64,000 nucleotides of DNA from Leuctra nigra (Eukaryota > Arthropoda > Insecta > Plecoptera > Leuctridae): contig OW203773.1 of assembly GCA_934045905.1 (NCBI GenBank), positions 19,145,246-19,209,245 of the forward strand, in the 5' to 3' direction. Positions within the stretch are counted from its first letter, which is position 1; every line of letters begins with the position of its first letter. The notes below the pieces were generated by a model, which worked only from the letters and a program-made list of their open reading frames with translations, was not told the origin of the DNA and did no database searches. The translations under genes were made by a program, and so were the position numbers. Of the stretch, positions 1 through 12,500 are shown one piece after another.

Positions 1-400
1 AGAGAAGGACATAAGTGTATTCAATGATTCTTGAAGTGAGCTCATAAACCAGTATTTAGGGCATCATCCAATCATCCAAATCAATCCAATCAATCATCAT
101 ATTAAATGTGATGGTAACATAAGTCATTGTGTAAGAGAGAACTTCAATATAATTGTATTTATTGACATCCGCAGTCAAATGGCAATTGATAGAGCTTGAT
201 TTAATCATTCCAAAAGTGCGTTTTGCATTTTTACAACCCGAAATATTTTTTGTGAAAATGTATATGTTCTTTTATAAACGATAAGTTTCGGTTGAGATCT
301 TAAAATGCGAACAGAAACAAAACAAAGAAACTTTTGCGGCGGAGAATTATTAGTAAAGGTAGATCTTTGAATTGTTTTATTGGCACGAAATAATACTCAC
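1..400 (-). other. Start of intron 4 of astacin gene A
   Basis: AT-rich sequence left of the exon-4 donor (GTGAGTA read on the minus strand, ending at 400). No coding or structured element was recognised. The terminal exon of gene A is expected further left. Confidence 0.6.
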
Positions 401-534
401 AATTGTTGTAATGGTTGGTTCGCCGTTGTTCGTGAATGCGTAATTTCCGTAATGCATGACACTTCCGTAATCGTACGGTACGCCGTAATCAGTAATTGTG
501 TCGTTTCCAAACTTTAAGAAGTTGGGCGCGTCGA
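401..534 (-). CDS. Astacin gene A exon 4 (Met-turn exon)
   Basis: 134-nt exon, the same length as exon 4 of gene B. It encodes the region containing [17 protein letters not shown] and NNGEPTI, which is the astacin Met-turn with the zinc-binding tyrosine. The acceptor is TTTACAG before 534; the donor GTGAGTA follows 401. It joins exon 3 in phase 1 and leaves in phase 0. Confidence 0.88.
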
Positions 535-3500
535 CTGTAAAGGAAAATAATAATTAATTAATTCTCTTATAATTCTTCAAGCACTGTCTTCGTTTCCTTC
601 TCCAGCCCTTCAACGGAAATGAAATAGTAGGCTAGTTATCAAGTATAAGTAAAATAAAATGTAGGTACCCAAAGAAAACAAAAACAGACACATCGTTCAA
701 AGCACCCATTTTTTTGAGCGTGCGAAGCGAACGACTCATTTTGACTCTTTTGGCACGGAACCCCTTTTTTGTTTTTTTCTTCTACTAAAAACGTAGAAAA
801 AGTCGCACGTCGTTGCACCGATCGATCTGAAATTTTGCACACATGTTTGGACCTTCTCTGGGAGTTGCAGACCTAAATTGTTTTGAAATTCTTTCATTGG
901 TTAAAATTAAAATAAATATCTCCTGATAGGTATGATTGGAATGAAAATGGTCTTCGATAAACTGATCAAACTCATATTTTGAATGGTCATTATGACCAAC
1001 ATTGTCTAATATTTTACAAATTTTCAGCCCAATTAGTCAAGAAAGTATGCACTTATTGACATTTTTAATACTTATCTTTCAGAAGTGAAGTTAGTGTTAA
1101 GTAAGTGCTTGTGTAAAATGGAATTTTCTACAATTCCGGCTCGAGAATTTGCACGTACCGGTGCTCGATCATCAACGTGTTACACTGAGCGTTTTCATAG
1201 TTTACAAACCTATTGTAATCTTATTTATCTACTGAACATTTTGAAGATTACAATTATTAGAAGATCTGAACAGTGAAGTAATTTGCTTATGGGTTGATAC
1301 AGACCCAGTTTATATAATAATACTTACTACATAATGGCCTATTTTGTTGTTTGAATCTCTGTATTTTTTATTAATCCATATTACCTAAATAGGTACTTCA
1401 ATAAATACACATGTGTATATGTCTGTTACTACCTTGCAATGAGAAGCAAATCCATTTTTTTTTTTAAATATAATTCAGTGGATCGTGCTTAGCTTTTAGT
1501 TGTTTTTCGAGGTGTTGCCCGTATCCGTGCTCGCTTATCAACGCGTTACACCGAGCGTTTCCCTAATTTTAGCAAATGCAGGTCCGGGGCGCATTGTCCC
1601 GGGATAAAATTTAAATTTAATTTGACTCATTTTGATACCTTTGTTGTTAACAATCTTGGTCATTTTCATATTTTTGACTCACATATTATTTTAAATGCGT
1701 TTATTTCTTAAATGATGCTCCGATTTCGGATGCGCACGCCCTTGAATGCATCTAAATACTCACTGGTGATGATGTTGTCCCAATGAATGATCACATAGTC
1801 GTCTCTGTCAGTGGCACTCTGCATGTGATGGAAGCCAAGAGCATGGAGTAGCTCATGCATGATGATGCCGTGGACGAAACAGCCCGGAGCCAAGTTCAAC
1901 AGTTGAGGCTGCAACAACATACATTTAGTCAGGTCTCTACTTTAATAATGGAGACATTTTTACAGACTTGCGCTTGCCCCCCTCCCTGGATGTCAGGAAA
2001 TTTTGTAAATTTTGTAAACAAAAAACTAATAAATCTAATTTTCAAAGTGTCAAAAAAATGCCCTGCGGCGCAAAGTGGTGGCTTTCCGTCCACCACCACA
2101 AAGTGTAAAATTTAAAAAAATATTGAATGTTTCAACAAAATACACCTCGCAACGTCTCAAAATTGATTTCAAAGGGTTCAAAAACCAAAAAACGCTCTGC
2201 GCGGCTGGGTAGAGGGCACAACCCCTTTCACCCGGGTAAATCCTGAGGACGCCCATGGTCTCAATTGATATTTAAGGTAACTAACGTTTTAAATTAGGGA
2301 TGGCACCCGGTAAAATTTACCGGTAAATTAAGGTAAATTTACCGGTAAATTTACCGATTATTAATTTTCCGGTAAAAATAATGGTAAATTTTGTTTTTTT
2401 GATCCTCTCCAATGTATGAATGGAGATATCAAATTTTAAGTTAAAATTATTAAGTAAACATCAGTGTGACAACATTAGCATAAGTCATATTTTACGTTGA
2501 TTTTTGGTTGTCCTCAATCATTCAGAATGATATGATAACTCCATCCATTATACCATTACTTCCAATGTCGGAATCTCTCTTCAGGTTTGCTTGTTTAGCA
2601 GACACAGATTGTAACTTGATCAAATTGGTGGTCGACAATTCCTCTTATGGGAGAATAGCACAGGCAGCATGGCATAGCCTACACTAGATTGGTCGAATCA
2701 ATGCTATTCGGCTATATCATCCCTTATCAATAAGGAGTATTGTCATTATTAACATTGATTATAGATGTAGTAGGTATTGTTATTGTCCTGACTGCGGTAA
2801 TCTTTGTAAATGGGTCAAATAATAAAGTAGGGTCGTTTTTGTATTTGGTATAGTCATGAATTGGTATCTGCCATCATTTTTCAAAATTTACCGCTGACCG
2901 GTAAATTTACCGGTAAAATTTACCAATTTTTTCAGACCCGGTAAAAGTGCCATCCCTAGTTTAAATCATTGACGTTTTTGTGCGTCGAAATAATGATTCA
3001 ATGCAATCTAGTATTCAATATTTAATAAATGTTATGCCCTTTTAATTTGGTACAGATTACAAATAACCTTGTTGTAACAATAACTCTTACAGAGTTGGCA
3101 AATTATAATAAACATAATTTCTTTGTACATAAAGACAATTTAATTAATTGTGTAAGCCCGCATAAGAAAATTCTCTCGTGTGCGGGCTGATCATGTTGAA
3201 AAAATAAACGTCAGTATTTAATAACATTTAGTTTTATTTCTCATAGGTGACATTTTAATCCATTTAAAAAAAATCGGAGACAACTCGTAACAATTATCAA
3301 TCTTCTTTTGTTCTTTAAAATTATACAGTGTGCTATTTTTCACTTAAGTGCTTTTGCTTCTTTGGCTTGTTTTCATGACGCTACGTCAGTAAAGCAGTAT
3401 TCACGTTTACATAATGTCGTTCTCCCGTTGCTGTTTCGGTTATGCTCTTCATTATCTCTTTCCATCAATTTACTAGGAACTGAGTAATGCGTGGATACGC

Positions 3501-6500
3501 AAAAGCAGTATTGTTTAAAATTTCTATGAATATTTGACAACTTATTTAAAACAAGCATAATATCCGTAATATTTTAATGGCTATATTAAAATTATTGCCA
3601 GAAGTGTCTGAAAATGATTTAAAGTCCTAAAATGCTGGTGTCAAAGACCATGCAAGATTTGAAGTTAATCACATCGGTTCTACTCCCAATTTTCCACCAA
3701 CCACAGGATCTTATTTAAAATTATATAAGGGACCGTCTTTCATATAACATTAGTGTGTACTAAATGATTATTTGACTACCATTGCCAACAATGAACAAAA
3801 AACTGAGAAAAGTCATGTGTCCTATCATAAGTTAAATCATAAGTTATGTATTGTATATTTATACCATAAAAAACACTTCATGTAAAAAAACAGCCAAGTC
3901 TCTTGAACTAAAAAACAAATATGAAATATAAAAATTCTGCACTGAAAAGTAGTGATATCAAAAAATGAGCCAATTCAAAACTTTATTTGAAAATCAAAAA
4001 ATACTTGGCGCATCGTGTACTTTATAAATAGTTAAAAAGTATAGGCCACAGATGAAATATACATCAAATATACATATACATATAGTATACCTATAATGCC
4101 CTAAAAAAACGATGCGCCAAGTATTTTTTGATTTTCAAATAAAGTTTTGACTTGGCTCATTTTTTGATATCACTACTTTTCAGTGCAGAATTTTTATATT
4201 TCATATTTGTTTTTTAGTTGAAGAGACTTGGCTGTTTTTTTACACGAAGTGTTTTTTATGGGGATATCACTCCTTATTTAGTTTATTCTTACAACTTGTG
4301 ACACATATCGAATGAACTTACTACATCCTTTAAACAAAATCACCCTTTACAATTTGGTTACTACTAATGAAAAACTCCGTATGGTCCTAAATATTTGCTT
4401 TAAATGATCTTACATGAAGAATAGTAAAGGTTTCATTCCAATCGGTCAACCCAGTTCCGAGATACGGCAACACTTCGGTTTTTCTAAATGGCTGCTGAAC
4501 TTACTGCATTGCCACATAGAATTTATATCTATAAATGATGTGTATCATTTTAAGCTTTCTAAATGTTGGTTATTGTATAGGAGGGGGTTATATATAATAA
4601 TATATAAATTTGAATGACGTCATTTCCGGTCTCATAAATTGGAAAATTCTAGTTTGATTGTTCCTATTCCATAGAGATGGCCTTCCGAATCGTTTGGCGC
4701 TAGTTTCATAGCGATATGTCTACCAGTTTTCGAGATATGACGTTACTTCCGGTTTCAAAATGGCGGCTGAAATCTCTGATCCCTTGAATTATAATTACAA
4801 CATGATTTTTTTGTTATAAGCCGTTTCAAATAGTATATTTATTACATCAAAATGAAAATTTGTGTTATTTTTAAAATGTGTGACGTAATTTCCGGTTTCG
4901 GTATGGGTAACTGCAAATATAATTGATGATAATACACAAAGTTGACCGTTTAAATTGTTTAGCGCTGGTTTCGTTCAAATCTATTTAGCCGTTAGTGAGA
5001 TATGATGTCACTTCCGGTTTCAAAATGGCGGCTTCCGGTTAGTTTTATATCAAGTCACATGAGATGTTAAAAGTACATACGTTACATAAATATCAAAATA
5101 ATCGGATCAACCTTAGTCGCCGAAATGCCAACGATGTATTTCAAATTTCATGACGTCATTTCCGGTTTCGTTAACATAAATTTTAGTCTGTTGCTATTTA
5201 TAATCCATAAAGTTGACCGTCCGAATCGTTTGGCGCTATTTTCGTTCCAATCAGCTCAGCCGTTGTCGAGATATGATGTCACTTCCGGTTTCAAAATGGC
5301 GGCACAAAAATGTCAACGGGGGGAGGGCAAATCAGACGCCAAAAGTGCACACGTGGTAAAAATGTCAGATCAATCGGTTGTGCCCTTAAGGCTGTGGCCT
5401 GTTTACCGGATTTGAATTCCAGGAGACTACTACCGTTGATTGAAGAACAGAATAAGATGTACAACGCTTATGGCAGCATTCCTGCACTTCCTTCCTCGCC
5501 CCCGCTACCCGCCCGCAATCCCCTGGCCAAGAAGCTGGATTAGTTCGGCATCCAACCACCTATACTCCGAATGTCGCTAGTGTCACATGCGCAAGAACCA
5601 CTGCGCACTCACTCTGTCCCGCCCCTTCACTCTCATTTCTCGCCAGCTTCAGCAGGAGACGGACGTTCGAGTCGCTCCCGAGATCCCCCCACCCCACCCC
5701 GCGTCAAGCAGGAGAGATTACAAGGCGGCTAGACAAAAATAGATGTGATAGACGAGACAAACCAAGATGCTATGCAAGAAGCGATAAGACCAAAAGTGCG
5801 TTTAGGCTCCGACGGATTAGACACTACAAATTACAATCCATGCTACAATCGATGTAGTTTTCAAATATAATACAATTATTCAATACAGATTGCCTAAGAA
5901 ATAATTAACAAACACTCACAATTTAAAAAAAATAATGAAAACGTTTTCATTAATAAAAATTAACTATTTTTTGTAGACGATTGAGTAATAACAAATAACA
6001 ATTATCTTGCTTCTTTTCATTACATGCGTTAATTTTCATGTTTATTTGCTATTTGTTTTATAGATTATCCATGGATTATTGCTCTTACCTATATAATTTG
6101 AAGTGTATCTCTGAGCATATTACAATTACGCGTATTATGCATCGAATTGTTGTGGAAATACAAGAAAATATCTAAGCAATATAAACATGAATAATATCGC
6201 ATTCCAATATCTAAAACAATTCGTACCTGATTTCACTCAAAATTCAAATCTTTAGCCTCCTGAATGTTAGTTTTCCCCTGTGCAAAATTAAATGTTATCT
6301 GTTAGATTATTTAATCTAAGGCTGGCCTCTACCCAAAGACGAAATTGAAACGATCTCGCTTGCGCAGTGAATATAATTTCAAACATGCCAAATTTCAGCC
6401 TGATCAGAGTAACCATCTGAGCTGCCATGGACGGCGTCAGTATTGTATAGTATTGTTGTTGTTATAGTGGCCAGCGACCTGTGTGAGCAATTATTTCGGG

Positions 6501-9500
6501 GGACACATAATTTTTCTCATTTCGATATAATCTTAGTTGAAAATGTAATGTATCATGTCCAGCAGAACGATTTTTGGAATTGTAACAAAAACGAATTTCA
6601 AACTTTAGAATGGACCCTTTTTGAGTTCAATAGTGTTTGGAAAAGCGTGTGAAATGTTTGCGGGTGAAAAAGGTACAAAAATACAGTTGCAAGTCTACTA
6701 GGAAAACGCTCTGTATAACGCGTTGATGAGCGAGCACGGACACCCGCAACACCTCAAACCGAAAATGCGTCTATCGAAAATATCATTAAAAGCCAATAAT
6801 TCTTGAAATTCGTCAGACTTGTAGTCCCAATAGACTTGTAGTCCCAATAGCCATGCAAAGTTTTAAGTTGATCGATTGAACCTTTATGGTGAAAATGTTC
6901 CTTGTTAAAATTCAAAAATCATAGGATATATTTAAAAAAAATATACCTGAGACCACTCATATGATAAAAGTGTGTGTACCTACACAATATCAGACGATCT
7001 GTTGAATGGTCATATCAGTTTCATACGTTTGAAAGTTTCTGCTCTAACTATCTTGGAATTACAAAGAGTCGAAGAAACCGTGATCAACATTTTCGAGAAA
7101 TTTGACAGATAACACGCAAAATGTCAGTAAAATGTCAATAACTTTTGGATTTAAACACAGATAAGTCGGAAAATTGTCAAAAATACAGATAATGTTGGTC
7201 CCAATGACCATGCAAAGTTTTAAGTTGATCGGTCATATGGTTCTAGTTTAAATTTCAAAAATCATATGAAAGATTTTTTTACATTTTAACCAATGGGAGG
7301 ATTTGGCTGAAACTTTGTATGATTGGGTAAAATGTTAGTGGTAATGACTTGTCAAAATTTCAAATTGATAAAACAAAACAATCGAAAGATTTTTTTTTAA
7401 ATTTGAACCAATCACGGGATCCCGTTCAAAAACGATCCCAGGGACCGCATAGAGTACGTTAGTATGTGTACAAAATTTCAGATTGATTGCTTGAGCGGTT
7501 TGACCTGGGGTGTGACCACAAAAAAAACATAATAAAAAAAAAAAAAACACTTAGAGAAAGTGCCATAAGAGTACTGTGGTGACGCTCGCTACGCTCGCTC
7601 AATAATCTGTAACAAAACGTTGTACTCTTCAATTCAACGAAGGTAATCTTTTGAAGAACATTTTAAACATTTAAAATATTTGAAATTATTTCATTGGAGT
7701 AGTAAATTGCACTTTCTGCCCAGATCAAACCGTTCAACCAATTGCCTATCGGTATGAAATTTTGCACACTCGATGTCCTAAGATTTGTCTCGTGTCTAGT
7801 TTATGATGAACAGGATTCTGTGAGATTATTAAAATTAAAACTTTAGCCGTTTGACCGATTTACTTCAAAATTTGTATGGTCATCGGGAACAACATTTTAG
7901 GTATTTTTGAAAATTTTCTTTTTACGGCGGGATCGTTTATGCTTGTCTTGAAATATTTTGAAAAATGTATGCCAAGAATTTTCAGATATTTTTCACTGCT
8001 CTTGAAGTTTTAGTTTCAAGGCTTAGTTGAGCAGAGCAGCAGTTGCACACTCATGTTAATTCTCACGCATTTAGACGGCTCGCTTATCAATGCGTTACAC
8101 AGAGCGTTTTTATTAAAATTAAATTGTACCAACACAAGGAAAACCAAGACAATACCTAATAGTTTCCTAGAGTCGCAAGGAGACTGGATACGTGGAGACG
8201 GAGATCCTCTGGATTAAAATGGAAACTGCATAGAGAAGATGAATTGAGTACGAAGCGAAGCTTCTACTATCTTGACACTCCAATTGATTTTGAAAAATAT
8301 GTTACAGATCAGGTGAAGTATAGGTTCATTTTAAACGTTCAAAATGCAAGCTAAAGAATAAGAACATGTTCGCTAATTGAAAAAAGGAAAAGGAAAATGT
8401 ACCTATGTATTTTAATACTGCAAAATTATTAGATTTCCCAATGGAAACTGCTTATCAGTGAGAGGTCTACTTGGAAAACGCTCTGTGTAACGCGTTGTAA
8501 TGTGCGTCTTGCTGCTGCTGTACAGACTTAGGAAATAACTGTAACCCCAATTCGTTATGAAATGCATCAAGGTGAATATGCATGAATAAATATCTTGGTG
8601 AAATGATGAACAAAAAATCTAATTATGAAATATCAATAGCACTTGAATTTATTTACCGGCGATTATAGCTACGAAAACAGAAAAAAAAATACAATTAAAT
8701 TCCAATGGCCATGCAAAATTTGAACGAGATCGTATATAAACGGTTCATTTTCATTTTTCAAATCAGAAGATTTTGCTCAAAATCTAAACACGTTCCCTCT
8801 GGTATGACATATTGCTCGGTGTCCTGAAGGTCAATTCTTGAGTTTTCACGTTTTGAAAAAGTTGACATCTATTTCTTAGCCTTCAACATGTTTATGTTTT
8901 AATCAATGAAAACGTACTACATGGTTTCAAAACGTGAATCTCAAGAATTGGCCTCCTCGACAATGCAGTGAAGAAAAGAAACGCCAAAAATGTAGGTATA
9001 CCATTAAAGACGCTCGCTTCGCTTGTTAATTAATTACTACATATAAATAATGCAATTTGATCCACATTACAAATAGATTTTTGTCTTCATTATATTACAT
9101 TAAATTTACCTGGGCTTATCTTGGACAGGAAATCTGAAGAATTGCACCGGAGGATTTGCATCGCATCGCGGCAATTCTTCCAATAGGGAATATGTATGTA
9201 TTTTTTAAAACAATAATTCAAAATAACAACATATTTGTTGGTAAATCGCACTATTTTCACACTCAAAATGCAAATTTCATTCAATAATATAAAATTGAAA
9301 TTTAGTGTAAATTTTGGCGGGAAAACGCCATCCCGGCGAGCGATGTCATTTATATCAACCAACAATGATGTTGCCATGGTTACAATAAAATATGACATCA
9401 CTCGCCGTGATAGCGTTTTCCCGCCAGAATTTACACTGATTTTTAATTTCATAATTTATGAATGAAAATGTACACTTTTGAGATTGAAAATAGTGTGTTT

Positions 9501-12500
9501 TACCATGTGTTGTTATTTTGAAATATTGTATTTTAACCGCATTAAAAAACTTTTGCACATTCCCTATTGTTTGTGCAATTGTTGTGTACGATATGCAACG
9601 TCAGCATGCAAGTTACAGCAGAGTAAGCATATCTCAACACGGTTTCACCTTTCACTGAGTGACCGTCTGTGTAGTTCAGATGATGGAGCCCTCGCCCGGT
9701 AACTGAGATGTCCTGTGTTCGAACCCCGGTCCACCCGGATATTAGACACATCTAAATCTTTTCTAAATTACCTATCTCTGTTACGATTTCTCGTTTTTTA
9801 AATATAATTCGAAAACTATTTATTCTGGCATTATTATCTTTTCACTCGAGGAAGAACATGATGCCGGATTTGGAGGAATGTAAAAGTAGTAAAGTAAAAG
9901 CTGATTATGCGCTAACTAGAGTTTAAACCATTTAAACTAGATTTAACAATTTAATTGTATAACTTTTATATTTCTACAAGGTACAATCATTGGTACGAGA
10001 TAAAATAAACAAAATTGCAACAATGGGAACGTTTTCTCAAATTTGTTATTCTAACTTTTGGATTAAATTCAACTGTTTCAATCATTATCAATCATTGGCT
10101 GTGCCGCAAAATTTAATCCAACATTAATTAACTGTGGTAATACCGGCCCTAATTTGTGGATGCACGAAAATTTTATTTTCAAATTTTTTTAAATAATTTA
10201 TACCTGCAAAATCATTGCAAATAGAATCGTGCCTGAAAACTTTGTCTTGGTGCCGCTCGACGGACGGGATGCAGTCAAGTTCACCTCGATAGAAGGCGGT
10301 GGAGGGGATCGAGGGGACTTTGGATGCCGCGTGGGCAGTGGAATCCACTTGGATGCAGCAAGCATCCAGATGACTGGCGTTGCGCGCGCAGAGTGCGGGT
10401 GCGAGAGAGAAGGAGTGAGAGAGTGAGTGAGAGAGACAAGCGAACTCGAGCGCTGCGTACGCTTGGATGCCGAACTAACCGTTACCCCGTCCCGCGGGGA
10501 AGGAAAAAAGCGCAGCAGATTTAACGCGGGCGTTGAACATCTTATTCTGTTCTTCAATCAACGCTACTACTACTACTACTACTACTGAGATTAAAACCGC
10601 CCTAAAACACGGTTTTCACGGCCCTCTAGCTCGCAAAGTGCGTAACCTATTGTTCCCAAAATTGGTATATGTGGTGGGGTGGGCCATAGCTCGAAATTAA
10701 GATATTTCGCAACAATGTGAGATTTCCCAATTTTAAGATCCAGTAGGCCGAAAATGCCACTTTGATGCTTACAGTGAAAGTGGGTTGCTCCAGCCTTTTT
10801 AAATGAGAGTGAGCGCGCCGTACGACTTGGCTGGCGTGGAGCGACCGCTCCACTAGATTGTATAAAATGTGTAATATTGTTATATTGTACATATTGTGGT
10901 ATTATATATTGTTATTATAATATTGTCATTATTATTAGTATTATTATTGTATTATCATATGTACTTAGTATTGTTTCTTTTATACCTTTTTTTTTATCTC
11001 TCTTTCTCTCTGCCTCTGTCATTATTATTTATAATCTGTACTTTTAGTTAGACAGCCCGCACACAAGAATATTTTTTTATGATGGTTTCTCTCTTCTTTA
11101 TTATTTTGATAACAGCGATTTGTGTATATTTACTTTGTTTTTATTGGAGAATAAAATTATTTGAAAATTAAATTAAATTAAATTATAATTTTTTTTTAAT
11201 TTTTGTCCCGTGTAGTGACGTTCACTACACTCGCTCAACACATTTGCAGTTTCAATCCACTGATCACCTTTGACCTTGTATATTTTATCATCCTTCATTA
11301 CGATTTTTTTTCTTTATTGATATTATTTTAGTATTAAAATGTATTGCACTTAATTTTTTTAGTATAGGTACCAACAGTATTTTTAAAAGTTTTTGAGGTT
11401 TTAAGTTATTTTTAAGTTTGTGTTAATTTGCTTCGGGAATGCCTTTAAAAATTTATTTTTTACATATTTTTCAATATGGAACGTATTTTAAAACAAATCA
11501 TTTTGATTTTTTGCAAAACTATGGACCGTGATTGACTTTTCGTCAATTCGTAGTCCTGATGGCCGTGCTTTCTGTGTATCTACTTGGCTGAAATTGCATC
11601 CAGGAGGATTAGAAAACATAAGTCGATATTTCAACAATTTAATTCAGTGGCGTTTGTTTTCTTCTTCTGATCACACGTCATTTCAAATCTATTCAGCATT
11701 TTGCTTATTTTCTTTGAAAAGTTTGGAAATTTGTTGTTCTTTGTGAAGGTTTTAGTAAAGTTTCTCCGCTTTTATAGCAGGTGAACATTATTTATCGAGA
11801 GTTTTTGTCAGAAGAATATTTTCGAGGAAGATATTATAGTTTTCTTCTACTAATAGGTACTTGTGGAAACGTTGGATTCATTCCGTTTCTGAGCTACTGT
11901 CTAGCCTGACATTTCCTTAAAGATTGCTTTTTTTTGAAAGGTTTTATTCATTCACTTCAAAACATTTCATTGTCTTATTGTATTTGTGGAACGTTGGATT
12001 CATTCCGTTTCCAAACTAGATACTGTTTAACGTTTAAGACGGCGTGATAGCGGGGTTCGACTAGGGTTCAACCAGGCGAAGGTTCTAAACACTTAATTTG
12101 TGTATGCGTTGCCCAATTGACTTACAATTTGCACTAGAAGACTCCCAAAGGTTGCCTGCATTCACGTCCATAGCCTTATATGATATTTTTTTTTGTTTTA
12201 ATTATAAAAATTGAGTAAAAAGTACTTTTACGCTTAAATTTTAGAAATTTATTTCCGTTAAATAAAACAATTTCGAGAAAAGGGCTATGGAGGGAAAAGG
12301 TTAAATACAATTAGAATGCATACGCGAAGTCTGAAATTTTTTGGTGCATTGTTGCGACCTACAAGTGTTTAGCAAAATGCCTGGAGAATGATTCCCCGAC
12401 TCGCCGCTAGAGGTCATCAGCATTGCTGCGAGAGCGTGTGAATCGAGTGGCGTGATCAACAGAGCATGTAGGAGGAGTTTCCCCCACCTCTCTCAACCTC

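Noticed and set aside
5125..5543. Two overlapping plus-strand frames of 77-96 codons
   Set aside because: They cross the edge of the 268-bp tandem repeat and a GC-rich dispersed repeat; no domain.
9661..9732. Functional tRNA gene
   Set aside because: A and B boxes are present but the anticodon arm does not fold; more likely SINE-derived.
9090..9751. Several 67-120 codon frames on both strands
   Set aside because: Consequence of the symmetric fold-back element; the two strands encode similar peptides.
10198..10557. 119-codon minus-strand frame
   Set aside because: Pro/Ser-rich translation of a GC-rich dispersed repeat and a GAGAGA tract.
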